A DNA stretch of 64,000 bases, taken from NCBI GenBank assembly GCA_965369325.1, contig CBDUQI010000001.1:33621-97620 (forward strand), read 5' to 3'. The notes under the pieces were generated by a model. That model saw only the letters and a list, made by a program, of their open reading frames with translations. It had not been told where the DNA came from and did not search any database. Shown in pieces: positions 54,001 through 62,531 of this stretch (the first letter of the stretch is position 1; the number at the start of each line of letters is the position of its first letter). The position numbers and the translations under genes are program-made. Source of the stretch: CBDUQI01 sp965369325 (GTDB taxonomy: Bacteria > Pseudomonadota > Gammaproteobacteria > Steroidobacterales > JBCBZW01).

Positions 54001-56095
54001 GCATAAGAGCAGAGTTAACACGCTGGCGGTCCATCCAAACGGGCAATGGATCGCCTCCGCAGGTTGCGACAGCACCGTCAAGTTATGGGACGTCAAATCT
54101 GGCCAATGCCACCGAAATATGCAAGGACACAAGGGCGGCGTCAACGCGCTGGCAGTCGACCCGAACGGGCAATGGATCGCCTCTGCAAGCGATGACAGCA
54201 CCGTCAAGCTATGGGACGTCAAATCCGGAACATGCCTCCACGACATGCAACGGCACGAAGATTGGGTTAGTACGCTATCGGTCCACCCAAACAGGCAATG
54301 GATCGTCTCTGCAAGTCATGACGGCACCGTCAAGCTATGGGACATAAAATCTGGCCAATGCCGCCAAAACATGCAAGGGCATAAAGGCTGGGTTAGCGCG
54401 CTGGCGACCCACCCGAACGGGCGCTGGGTCACCTCAGCAGGCGATGACGGCACCGTCAAACTATGGGACATAAAGTCCGGCCAATGCCTCCATAGCATGA
54501 AAGGGCATAAGGGGCAGGTTAGCGCGCTTGCAATCCACCCAAACGGGCAGTGGATCGCCTCCGCGGGTGATGACGGCATCGTGAAGCTATGGGATGTCAA
54601 ATCCGGCCAATGCCTCCACAACATGCACGGGCACGAAGACTGGGTTAGTGTGCTAATGGTCGATCCAAACGGGCAGTGGATCGCCTCCGCAAGTGATGAC
54701 AGCACCGTCAAGGTCTGGGACGTCAGATCCGGCCAATGCCTCCACAATATGCGAGGGCACAAAGGCTGGGTTAGCGCGCTGGCAATCGATCCAAACGGGC
54801 AATGGATCGCCTCCGCAAGTCACGACAGCACCGTCAAGCTATGGGACGTCAAATCCGGAGAATACCTTCATAATATTCAGTCTCACAGGAGTCAGGTTAG
54901 TGTGCTTGCAGTCGCCCCCAAAGGGCAATGGGTCGCCTCCGCTGGTGGTGATAACACCGTCAAACTCTGGGACATCGATTCCGGCAGATGCCTCCACAAC
55001 ATGCAAGGGCACAAACGCAAAATCAATGCGCTGGCAGTCAGCCCAAACGGGCAATGGGTCGCCTCCGCAAGTCACGACAGCACCGTCAAGCTCTGGGATG
55101 TCAATTCCGGAAAATGCCTCCATAACATGCTAGGACACAAACGCGCAGTTAGCGCACTGGTAATCGATCCAAACGGGCAATGGGTCGCCTCCGCAAGTCA
55201 CGACAACACCGTCAGGCTCTGGGACGTCAAATCCGGAACATGTCTCCACAGCATGCAAGGGCATCGAGATTGGGTGAATGCGCTCGTAACCCATCCGAAC
55301 GGGCGATGGATCGCCTCAGCAGATGGCGACGGCACAATCAAACTCTGGAACGTCAAATCCGGCGAATGCCTCCGTACCATGCAAGGGCATATCAATTTGG
55401 TTAGCGCACTGGCTGTCCATCCAAACAGGCGATGGATCGCCTCCGCAGGTTACGACAGCACCGTCAAACTCTGGGACGTCAAATCCGGCGAATGCCGCCA
55501 AAACATGGAAGGACGTAGGAGCAAGTTTCATGTCCTGGCTGTCGACCCAAACGGGCGATGGATCGCCTCCGCAGGTCAGGACCGAACCGTCAAGCTCTGG
55601 GACGTCGAATCCGGCAAATGCCTCCATAACATGCAAGGGCACCAAGATTGGATTCATGCGCTAGCAGTCGACTCACACGGGCGATGGATCGCCTCCGCGG
55701 GGAAGGACCGTACCATCAAGTTTTGGGACTTAAAATCCGGCCGATGCCTCCATAACATGCAAGGTCTTGAAGACAGCGTTAGTGCGCTGGCTGTCGACCC
55801 AAACGGCCAATGGATCGCCTCCGCGAGCGGTGCGACCGTAAGCTGTTGGCGAGTGGACCCCTCCGCCGAGCAAGTAGAGCAACTACGGCGCTTCCAACAC
55901 TTACCCGACGGCAACTGGGTGTCTTGGTACCCATCAAAAGCCAGCCCGAGCGGCTTTGCGTGGGGCCATCAGAGCCGTGATGCCTGGCGCTGGCTGGGTT
56001 GGCATGCGCCACTGCCAGACTCCCCGGCCGAGGGTCCCGATGCCGTGTACACAATGTACCCAGCCGACTACTTCCAGCTCCCCAAAGACCCATGA
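51038..56095 (+). CDS. NLR-like receptor: TIR-like, NACHT, pentapeptide and WD40 repeats
   Basis: The 1685-residue protein has these parts in order. Residues 1-105 are a helical domain. A degenerate TIR-like fold lies at about 145-215 (LWLYHPDDRTLARRLHDKL, DFYDLGLGETITTQ, RRADFVIAVLTPSL). The NACHT-type NTPase has Walker A GELGSGKTT (368-376), Walker B GLIIIDGLDEV (454-464) and MLVTCRSHYF (500-509). A helical part includes FRFAHTSIMEFFLSRAL. A pentapeptide-like stretch follows (DFSGSKFIGTNLRRSDFRDI, about 830-900). Sixteen WD40 motifs run from about 946 to 1610, and a Trp-rich tail contains AWRWLGW. STAND/NLR proteins of this design sense ligands with repeats and oligomerise through the NTPase. 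Paired with the TIR gene immediately upstream. Confidence 0.88.
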   Translation: MAKQAFASRRTVEQTLAQLRKRDNLTPLIRERLGKLVALIDEDGQINYAQAYEALFPGSLGDKRAKTLADKNFSKFRRELNTRAATQNISLTLSVDNAKRASSQDRHMGFVCEDNPQARVEIAGGTVSRPEDWQPSKMVLGGDPHYLWLYHPDDRTLARRLHDKLVPELRARDCQWQALDFYDLGLGETITTQQAAVLRRADFVIAVLTPSLIAELKTTHLGETLAESHQQILALAMLRIDEAQLAGTPCEGDHVHGLSKPYRGQSGDAADRWVADLAKKLTEFEHSSAGQEHPEESLAIDECETDEMHPKARGIAFGRQFKPVLEQHVEHYAPHMLGQSGKKSRDALAAIHEWLRTENSPPLCAIFGELGSGKTTLCQQLTRNLLDADDASHTPIYLDLRAVNAMPGWAKNQAPPLDAMLEHILSTTYNIRAEDRGALPTADDIAWLAQQGRGLIIIDGLDEVMNRLDKPERQAFIATLWRILPPIAWQDSDEYHGGKMLVTCRSHYFETLREQTNALSGQQREAVKKAHYLWYDLLPLNAQQVRNYYRSVFSAQPERADLVIRMLDQVHDLADLSTRPYTMNLIQHQVERLEQLSKRQQGVTSVDLYEGMVDEWLLRDEGKHCLTRDHKLLMMEQLALRLWQSDTRSVEHSDLANWLTDRLLENERWQLHYGSYLNRDNGIETLQHDLHNATFLVRQGEGAFRFAHTSIMEFFLSRALHRALLDGDFSVWKIPKPSVETWDFLGELIGQRNTDVCLANAQRLREHYLADASENLLDYALRALDSGAPGATFRRFDLTGAQLAELQPGLAGYEPHSFESPASLTPRGILDFSGSKFIGTNLRRSDFRDIDFSGSQFDQADLTACVFDQCTLVGATAQDADFSGTRLHDCNASEDDLLGANLRQTQWLFNNVSNKVPVVFDRSPTECFVSAAQRPVANGKPVSMLGHPGLVGVVVADPTGQWIASASHDGTVRLWDVKSGQCRQNMQGHKSRVNTLAVHPNGQWIASAGCDSTVKLWDVKSGQCHRNMQGHKGGVNALAVDPNGQWIASASDDSTVKLWDVKSGTCLHDMQRHEDWVSTLSVHPNRQWIVSASHDGTVKLWDIKSGQCRQNMQGHKGWVSALATHPNGRWVTSAGDDGTVKLWDIKSGQCLHSMKGHKGQVSALAIHPNGQWIASAGDDGIVKLWDVKSGQCLHNMHGHEDWVSVLMVDPNGQWIASASDDSTVKVWDVRSGQCLHNMRGHKGWVSALAIDPNGQWIASASHDSTVKLWDVKSGEYLHNIQSHRSQVSVLAVAPKGQWVASAGGDNTVKLWDIDSGRCLHNMQGHKRKINALAVSPNGQWVASASHDSTVKLWDVNSGKCLHNMLGHKRAVSALVIDPNGQWVASASHDNTVRLWDVKSGTCLHSMQGHRDWVNALVTHPNGRWIASADGDGTIKLWNVKSGECLRTMQGHINLVSALAVHPNRRWIASAGYDSTVKLWDVKSGECRQNMEGRRSKFHVLAVDPNGRWIASAGQDRTVKLWDVESGKCLHNMQGHQDWIHALAVDSHGRWIASAGKDRTIKFWDLKSGRCLHNMQGLEDSVSALAVDPNGQWIASASGATVSCWRVDPSAEQVEQLRRFQHLPDGNWVSWYPSKASPSGFAWGHQSRDAWRWLGWHAPLPDSPAEGPDAVYTMYPADYFQLPKDP
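53921..55810 (+). repeat. Fifteen exact-length 126-bp WD40-coding repeats
   Basis: Fifteen consecutive units of exactly 42 codons start at each TGG of W-I/V-A-S-A, with no insertion or deletion between them. A partial unit on each side (GHPGLVGVVV before, WIASASGATVSCW after) closes sixteen GH-to-WD motifs. Constant positions include W1, S4-A5, L13-W14-D15, S18-G19, H28 and P39. Variable positions cluster at 6-9, 20-24, 29-31, 33 and 37-38. DNA similarity between units is high (GGGCAATGGATCGCCTCCGC recurs), showing recent amplification or gene conversion. Confidence 0.95.
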
Positions 56096-56337
56096 CCAGC
56101 GCGCTCCACCGCATGCGCAACCCCGCATGAGGAGTCGTATCGACCATCTCGTTAACCGCGCTGCGACCACTCAGCTAGCCGTCTGAATAGCAACTACCGA
56201 CAGAGGCCAGCGCTGTTGTTCAGGCTAAGTGGGATTACCCGCCAGCGGCTCGATCACACCCCAGCGTTCTCTCGACAACATGCGAAGTACGTAGCGGGTG
56301 CATGTTTCTGTGAGGCTTTTTCTGTACGCTGTGCCCT

Positions 56338-56748
56338 ATGACGCCAATCACACGCCTCTTCCTAATCCTGGTCGCTGCCCTGGTCGCAGCACGGCCGGTG
56401 ATGGCGTGCTGCGTTACCGACCAGGCGGCGGGCGGTCCGCCGGACCAGCGCGCTGAGCTCGAAATCGCCCCGTGTCATGGCCCGCCCGCCGCTACACTCG
56501 GTCAACACGACAGCGCCGTATCGGACGAGTGCCCGGACTGCCCGGATTGCGAGAGCGCCATGATGCAAGCCGACGCGCTCGCCGAAGCCGCCAGTCCGAC
56601 CGGTAGCGCGGACGATGCGCCTGCCGCAGCGCCCCCCGCATTTGACGCCTTCGAGGTCGCACGCACCCTTCAGAAGACCGGGCCACCGAGTCCCGCACCA
56701 CGCCCCCGCTCGACACCGATCAGCCTCAAGCAACGCCTTCTGATTTGA
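56338..56748 (+). CDS. Small secreted Cys/His-rich protein at head of metal-efflux operon
   Basis: The 136-residue protein begins with a signal peptide (MTPITRLFLILVAALVAARP, cleavage near VMA). The mature part has CC at its start, PCHGPP, ECPDCPDCESAMMQ and a Met pair, a plausible monovalent-metal binding set. The tail is Pro/Ala-rich and ends in ISLKQRLLI. I do not know a named family. It lies 69 bases before the TolC-family gene on the same strand, so a periplasmic copper/silver handling role is likely by context. Confidence 0.65.
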   Translation: MTPITRLFLILVAALVAARPVMACCVTDQAAGGPPDQRAELEIAPCHGPPAATLGQHDSAVSDECPDCPDCESAMMQADALAEAASPTGSADDAPAAAPPAFDAFEVARTLQKTGPPSPAPRPRSTPISLKQRLLI

Positions 56749-56817
56749 GATAGCAGCCTCCGCGCCCGCGCGCGGTGACCTGTCGCTTCGTCTCTCTCAT
56801 CGCAAAGGTGCGTTGCA

Positions 56818-58035
56818 ATGCCCCTAAAAACCAGTTTCGGACTCCTCTGTGCGTTTGGCGCATGGTGCGCAGTCGCCACCTCGGCCTCGGCCCAGTCATT
56901 CGCTGAGCTGGAAGCCCGGCTTGCTGAGCACCCATCGCTGGCCGCGCTCGGCTACCAAGCCGAAGCCAGTCGCGAACGCAGCACCCTGGCGAGCGCCCTG
57001 CCCGCGCCAGTCTTCGGCCTCGGCATCAACAACTTTCCCCTGTTCGACCCCTCGTTCAGCGAGTTCCTACCCACGAACAAGGCGCTGATGGTGCGACAGG
57101 AGTTCCCTAACCGTGCCGGCCGTGATGCCCGCGCCGGCGAAGCGCACGCGATGGCGCAACAGACCGGCCTAGTGCGTGAGGCCCGCCTCGCCGCGCTGCG
57201 GGCCGAGCTGATCACCCTGCTACACGACAGGGATCGCATCGCGCGACAGCGCGAACTCGCTGCAGGTCGCAACACCCGCTACGACGAGCTTGCCGATGTG
57301 GTTGCCTCCGAAATTGATGCGGGACGTCCGGCGGTGTTCCGCCTTGCGGAGATTGAGGCTGAACGCGCGGGGGTGGCCAGAATGCTGGTGGATCTGCAAC
57401 GGCAATCAGCGCAGATCAGTGCACGCTTGCTGGATCTGGTAGGCCAGCACCCGACGACGGCGCCACCGCCGCTTGCACCGGCCTCCTGCCCGGCCGAGCC
57501 CGGGGCGTATCATCTCGTGCGCGTCGCCGCCGCGGCGCTAGATGTTGCCGACTTCGCCATCGATGGCGCGCAGGCGGCCGGACGCCCGAACTGGGGCCTG
57601 GAGCTTACCTATCAGCAGCGCGAGGCCGGTGCGAACTTCGCCGGCGACGACTGGGTCTCCGGCATGGTGACCGTTTCCGTGCCACTGCGATCTGAGCGCA
57701 GCGTCAAACCGCGCCTGCGCGCTGCCAAGGCCGAACGTACCGGCGCGAAAATGCGCGTTGAGGCGGCCGCGCGTTCCGCCATCGCACAATGCGCGGCGGA
57801 GGACGCGGCGAGGCGTGCTGCGGCGGCCAGCATCAAAGTCCTCGAACGCAACATCGCCGCTGTGAAAGATGAGATGGTCGCACAGCTCACGGTCTACGAG
57901 TCCGGCCTCGGCGACTACGCCCCGATCATCGACGGCGATATCGCCACGCTCTCCCTACGTGCCGATATCGCTGCGGAGCAGTCCCGGCTAGCCGCCGCGA
58001 CCGCCCGCATTCAAGCCCTGCAGGTGATGCCATGA
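56818..58035 (+). CDS. cusC: Outer-membrane efflux protein, CusC/CzcC (TolC) family
   Basis: The 405-residue protein has a signal peptide ending in TSASA and paired helical repeats typical of outer-membrane efflux proteins (LVREARLAALRAELITLLHD, LDVADFAIDGAQAAGRPNWG, VSGMVTVSVPLRSERS). The length is normal. It forms the exit duct of the tripartite pump. AAAGG lies about 9 bases before the ATG. The stop overlaps the adaptor start as ATGA. Confidence 0.87.
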   Translation: MPLKTSFGLLCAFGAWCAVATSASAQSFAELEARLAEHPSLAALGYQAEASRERSTLASALPAPVFGLGINNFPLFDPSFSEFLPTNKALMVRQEFPNRAGRDARAGEAHAMAQQTGLVREARLAALRAELITLLHDRDRIARQRELAAGRNTRYDELADVVASEIDAGRPAVFRLAEIEAERAGVARMLVDLQRQSAQISARLLDLVGQHPTTAPPPLAPASCPAEPGAYHLVRVAAAALDVADFAIDGAQAAGRPNWGLELTYQQREAGANFAGDDWVSGMVTVSVPLRSERSVKPRLRAAKAERTGAKMRVEAAARSAIAQCAAEDAARRAAAASIKVLERNIAAVKDEMVAQLTVYESGLGDYAPIIDGDIATLSLRADIAAEQSRLAAATARIQALQVMP

Positions 58036-59309
58036 AACGCTTCTTTCGCCTCGTCATCGTCGTTGTCGCAGTGCTGGCCGGGGCGTGCACCGACCCAGAT
58101 TCCACCCAGCTCACCAACATCATGGCCGGCAAAGCGCAAACCGATGCGGCCACGCAAACGCAGTACACCTGCCCGATGCACCCGCACTACCTGCACGACG
58201 ATGGCGACGGCACCTGCCCGATCTGCGGCATGGGGCTGGTGCCGGTGGCGAGCGATGACACCCACGATGAGTCAGCGCATGCCACCCTGGCCAACACATC
58301 GATCGTTGTCGCCGACGGCATGCTGCAGAGCATGGGCGTGCGTACTGCGCCGGTGGCGCACGTGGATTTTGGCCAGACGCTGCGCGCATTCGGCGTGGTG
58401 GAGACCAACGAGCGGCTAGAAAGCGTCGCGGTCTCGCGCTTGGAAGGCTGGATCGAAAACCTTACTGCGCGCGCGGAGGGCGATACCGTGCGCCCGGGCG
58501 CACTGCTTTATCGCGTCTACAGCCCTGACCTCATCGCCGCCCAGAAGGACTACCTGAACTCGCTGAGCATCGGCAACGAAAACCGCATCGCTGCAACCCG
58601 CCAACGGCTGCGTTCGCTCGGCATGCAACAAACCACCATTGATCGACTGACCAAGACGCAACAAGCGGTCGATCGCGTTCCGGTGTATGCCGAGGCCGGC
58701 GGCACCGTGTCGGCACTAACAGTGCGCGAGGGTGACTACGTTCAACCCGGCACCCCGATTCTGCGCTTACAGTCCTACGCGGGCGTCTGGGTGATGGCCT
58801 CCGTGCCGGACAGCGACCTGCCGTTAATCGACACCGGCTTGCCGGTCGCACTGAACTTCCCGAGTGCGCCGGCGGCACCATCCGAGGGGCGCATCGATTA
58901 CATCTACCCTACGATCGACCCGCGCACGCGTACCGCGCGAGTGCGCATCGAGATCGACAACACCGATGGGCACTTGCGACCAGGCGCCTATGCCGACGTT
59001 ACGATGGACTTGGGCGGCGAAGCGCGTCTCTCAGTGCCCAGCGAGGCGGTGCTGCGCGACAGTCGCGGCGCACACGTCATCGTTGCGCTCGGTGGTGGGC
59101 GATTTGCGGCGCGCACCGTGCGCACTGGCATCAGTGCCACCGGGTGGACGGAGATTCTGGCGGGGCTCACCGCCGGCGAAAACGTGGTGTCGAGCGGCCA
59201 GTTCATGCTGGACAGCGAAGTGAACCTGCGCGAAGGCCTATCCAAACTTGAAGGCGCGCAGATCGACCCAGATGCCGGTGCGATCGATCCGCACGCACAT
59301 CACCGGTAG
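58032..59309 (+). CDS. cusB: RND periplasmic adaptor CusB with heavy-metal-binding domain
   Basis: The 425-residue protein starts with a lipoprotein-type signal (VVVAVLAGAC). Near residues 37-62 is the heavy-metal-binding domain found in many CusB proteins: YTCPMHPHYL and CPICGMGLVPV. The membrane-fusion core follows, with paired helices (DLIAAQKDYLNSLSIGNENR), a lipoyl-like part (GGTVSALTVREGDYVQPGTP) and beta-barrel. It collects periplasmic metal and delivers it to the RND pump. The C-terminus is His-rich (DPHAHHR). Confidence 0.9.
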   Translation: MKRFFRLVIVVVAVLAGACTDPDSTQLTNIMAGKAQTDAATQTQYTCPMHPHYLHDDGDGTCPICGMGLVPVASDDTHDESAHATLANTSIVVADGMLQSMGVRTAPVAHVDFGQTLRAFGVVETNERLESVAVSRLEGWIENLTARAEGDTVRPGALLYRVYSPDLIAAQKDYLNSLSIGNENRIAATRQRLRSLGMQQTTIDRLTKTQQAVDRVPVYAEAGGTVSALTVREGDYVQPGTPILRLQSYAGVWVMASVPDSDLPLIDTGLPVALNFPSAPAAPSEGRIDYIYPTIDPRTRTARVRIEIDNTDGHLRPGAYADVTMDLGGEARLSVPSEAVLRDSRGAHVIVALGGGRFAARTVRTGISATGWTEILAGLTAGENVVSSGQFMLDSEVNLREGLSKLEGAQIDPDAGAIDPHAHHR

Positions 59310-59318
59310 GGCCTGGCT

Positions 59319-62300
59319 ATGACGCAAAACGACCCTGGCGAACTGGCCGGCCGCGATCCATCCACCTCGTGGGTATCAGCGCTCATCCGCTGGTCTGTTT
59401 CCAACCAGCTTATCGTCCTGGTGCTCGCGGGGGCGCTTGCCGTCGCTGGCTGGCTGGCCGTCAATCATGCGCCGCTGGATGCGGTGCCAGATCTCACCGA
59501 TACCCAGGTGATCATCCGCACAGATTTTCCTGGCCAAAGTCCACAGATTGTTGAGGACTTGGTGACTTACCCGCTCTCCACCGCACTGCTCGGTCTGCCG
59601 CGGACCAAAGACGTGCGTGGCCTATCAATGTTCGGCACCAGTTTCGTTTATGTGATTTTTGAGGACAGTGTCGATCAGTACTGGGCGCGCTCGCGCGTGC
59701 TCGAGGCGTTGTCCCGACTGGGCTCAGAGCTGCCCGATGGCGCGGTGCCGCGCATCGGGCCGGACGCGACGGGCGTCGGTTGGGTGTATCAGTACGCGCT
59801 GGTGGACCGCAGCGGCAATACGGATCTCGCCGAACTGCGATCGCTGCAGGACTGGTTCTTGAGCCTGGAGCTTGCTGGTGTGGATGGCGTGGCGGAGGTC
59901 GCCTCGGTGGGTGGCTTTGTGCGCGAGTACCAGGTGCTGATCGACCCTAACCGTTTGCGCAGTTTTGATATCTCCATCGCTCGAATTCGCGCCGCCGTGC
60001 GCGCGGCGTCGAGCGAAGTGAGCGGCCGGGTACTGGAGCAGGCGGAGACCGAGTATGTGATTCGCTCGGCCGGCTACGTGGATGAACGCGTCGATCTGGA
60101 GCAGGTGGTGGTGTACGCCGCCGATGGCACGCCGGTGTTGTTGTCGGACGTCGCACGCATCGTCGAGGGGCCGGCGCTACGTCGCGGCGTGGTCGAGCTG
60201 AATGGCGAAGGCGAGACAGTTGCCGGCATCGTCATCATGCGCGATGGCGAGAACGCCCTGCAGGTCATCGAGCGGGTCAAGGCGCGGCTGGCGGAGCTGG
60301 CACGCGGCCTGCCAACGGGCGTGGAGATCGTCACCGTGTACGATCGTGCGCCGCTGATCGAAGGCTCCGTGAATTACCTAAGCCGCAAGCTGATCGAGGA
60401 AGGCATCGCGGTCGCGCTGGTGGTGCTGGTGTTTCTGTTGCACGTACGCTCATCGCTGGTCGCCCTCATCACGCTGCCGCTGGGTGTGCTCGGGGCGTTC
60501 GTCGTGATGTCCTGGCAGGGCGTGACCGCCAACATCATGTCGCTGGGCGGCATCGCGATTGCTATAGGCGCGATGGTGGACGCCTCCATTGTGCTGGTCG
60601 AAAACGCCAGTCGGCATTTGGCCGCGCTCGGTGGCACGCCCGACGCGAAGGCAAGGCGTTCCGCCGTACTCACCTCGGCACAGGAAGTCGGGCCGGGCAT
60701 CTTCTTCTCGCTGCTGGTCATCACTGTGTCGTTTCTACCGGTGTTCGCGCTGACCGGCGAGAGCTTCCGGCTATTCAGTCCGCTGGCGTTCACGAAAACC
60801 TACGCGATGGCGTTTGCGGCGATACTCTCGGTCACGCTGGTGCCGGTGCTGATGCTGCACCTGATGCGCGGTCGCTTCCGCCGCGAAGAGGCCAACCCGC
60901 TCAACGCGCTGTTCGTACGACTGTACCGGCCGGTGCTGCACCTCGCGCTGCGTTTGCGCTGGCTCACGATCGTACTGGCGCTGGTGATCACGGCGAGCGC
61001 CGTGGTGCCGGCCACGCGTTTGGGATCCGAGTTTATGCCGGCGCTGTACGAAGGCGAGCTGCTCTACATGCCAACCACGCTGCCGGGCGCCTCCTCCACC
61101 AAAATGCGCGAGCTGCTGGGCCAAACTAACCGCATCATCGCGGCGATGCCCGAGGTGGAGAATGTGTTCGGCAAAGCGGGACGGGCGGATACTGCCACCG
61201 ATCCTGCGCCCCTGTCGATGATCGAAACCTGGATCCGGCTCAAGCCAAAACATGAGTGGCGGCCCGGCGTGACCCTGGATGACATCGTCGAGCAATTGGA
61301 TGCGAGGTTACAGATGCCCGGGCTGGTGAATTCCTGGGGCACGCCCATCAAGATCCGTATGGACATGGTGTCCACCGGGGTGCGCACGCCTATTGGCATT
61401 AAGGTTAGCGGCGACGACCTGCACCAGATCGAATCCATTGCGCGCGATATCGAGCAAGTGGTCGCCGACATCGACGGCACCCGCTCCGCCTTTGCCGACC
61501 GCGTGCTCGGCGGGCGTTACCTGGAAATTAATCCGAATCGTGCCGAGCTTGCACGCCGTAATATCGACATGGGCGTGTTCCAGTCCGTCGTGCAGACGGC
61601 GTTGGGCGGTATGGCGCTCAGCCAGTCCGTTGAAGGTCGCGAGCGCTACAACATCATCCTGCGCTACGACCGACCGTTCCGCGAAACGCCGGAGGATTTC
61701 GAGAACATTCTGGTGCCGACACCCACCGGCGCGCACATCCCGCTGGGCGAGTTAGCCACGATTGTCTACACCGAAGGGCCGCCGATGATTCGATCGGAAA
61801 ACGCACGACTCACCGGCTGGGTGTTCGTGGATATCGCCGGGCGCGATCTGGGCAGCTATGTGGCTGAGGCGCGACTCACCCTGGCGCATACCATCAATCT
61901 CCCGCCCGGCTACTCGGTCGCGCTCGCCGGCCAGTACGAACAACTGGCCGAGGCCAAAGCCCGGCTTAATGTCGCCATTCCGGCGGCTGTCGCGCTGGTG
62001 TTCCTGCTGCTTATGCTGCACTTCGGCCGGCTGGACCGCACACTGATGATTATGGCGAGCCTGCCGTTCGGGCTGGTGGGCGGATTGTTCGCCGTATGGC
62101 TTGCTGGCTACAACCTCTCCGTGGCCGTCGCGGTAGGTTTCATCGCGCTCGGCGGCATCGCGGTGGAGACCGCAGTGATCATGCTGCTGTACATCGATGG
62201 CGAAGTGCGTAAAGCGGTGCCGCGAACGGCGGACGAACTTTACGCGGCGATCACTCGCGGCGCGGCGATGCGCGTGCGGCCCAAGTTGATGACAGTGACC

Positions 62301-62531
62301 ACCGTCTTCGCCGGGCTCGCGCCGATCTTCCTTACCGACGGACTGGGCTCGGATGTGATGCGGCGCATCGCATTGCCGATGCTGGGTGGGATGGCGTCCA
62401 CGCTGCTGTTAACACTGGTCGTCGTTCCCGCCCTCTACTATATTCGTGCGCTAAGTTTGCTGCCGTCACGAGTGGGTTCCCCAACGAGCGAACACACCCG
62501 CCCGGACCATGCCAATGGGATACCTGAATGA
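59319..62531 (+). CDS. cusA: Heavy-metal RND efflux pump, CusA type
   Basis: The 1070-residue protein has twelve predicted membrane helices in the RND pattern. The fourth-helix signature GGIAIAIGAMVDASIVLVEN matches copper/silver (CusA/SilA) pumps, not divalent-cation CzcA pumps. Proton-relay and porter features such as DFPGQSPQIVEDLVTYPLS and FGTSFVYVIFED are normal. It exports Cu(I)/Ag(I) from periplasm or cytoplasm through CusC. The stop overlaps the next gene's ATG as ATGA; that neighbour looks foreign. Confidence 0.92.
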   Translation: MTQNDPGELAGRDPSTSWVSALIRWSVSNQLIVLVLAGALAVAGWLAVNHAPLDAVPDLTDTQVIIRTDFPGQSPQIVEDLVTYPLSTALLGLPRTKDVRGLSMFGTSFVYVIFEDSVDQYWARSRVLEALSRLGSELPDGAVPRIGPDATGVGWVYQYALVDRSGNTDLAELRSLQDWFLSLELAGVDGVAEVASVGGFVREYQVLIDPNRLRSFDISIARIRAAVRAASSEVSGRVLEQAETEYVIRSAGYVDERVDLEQVVVYAADGTPVLLSDVARIVEGPALRRGVVELNGEGETVAGIVIMRDGENALQVIERVKARLAELARGLPTGVEIVTVYDRAPLIEGSVNYLSRKLIEEGIAVALVVLVFLLHVRSSLVALITLPLGVLGAFVVMSWQGVTANIMSLGGIAIAIGAMVDASIVLVENASRHLAALGGTPDAKARRSAVLTSAQEVGPGIFFSLLVITVSFLPVFALTGESFRLFSPLAFTKTYAMAFAAILSVTLVPVLMLHLMRGRFRREEANPLNALFVRLYRPVLHLALRLRWLTIVLALVITASAVVPATRLGSEFMPALYEGELLYMPTTLPGASSTKMRELLGQTNRIIAAMPEVENVFGKAGRADTATDPAPLSMIETWIRLKPKHEWRPGVTLDDIVEQLDARLQMPGLVNSWGTPIKIRMDMVSTGVRTPIGIKVSGDDLHQIESIARDIEQVVADIDGTRSAFADRVLGGRYLEINPNRAELARRNIDMGVFQSVVQTALGGMALSQSVEGRERYNIILRYDRPFRETPEDFENILVPTPTGAHIPLGELATIVYTEGPPMIRSENARLTGWVFVDIAGRDLGSYVAEARLTLAHTINLPPGYSVALAGQYEQLAEAKARLNVAIPAAVALVFLLLMLHFGRLDRTLMIMASLPFGLVGGLFAVWLAGYNLSVAVAVGFIALGGIAVETAVIMLLYIDGEVRKAVPRTADELYAAITRGAAMRVRPKLMTVTTVFAGLAPIFLTDGLGSDVMRRIALPMLGGMASTLLLTLVVVPALYYIRALSLLPSRVGSPTSEHTRPDHANGIPE

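Noticed and set aside
53938..55657. Several long reverse-strand open frames across the WD40 region
   Set aside because: They repeat with the 126-bp unit and are shadows of the sense coding sequence. No ribosome sites or recognisable proteins.
53921..55810. Regular direct repeats that could look like a CRISPR array
   Set aside because: The period is exactly 126 bases, in frame, and every unit translates as a WD40 repeat. There are no short palindromic repeats with unrelated spacers.
59319..62531. CzcA-type divalent cation pump
   Set aside because: The fourth-helix signature GGIAIAIGAMVDAS fits copper/silver pumps of CusA/SilA type, and the adaptor has the CPMHP/CPICGM metal domain.
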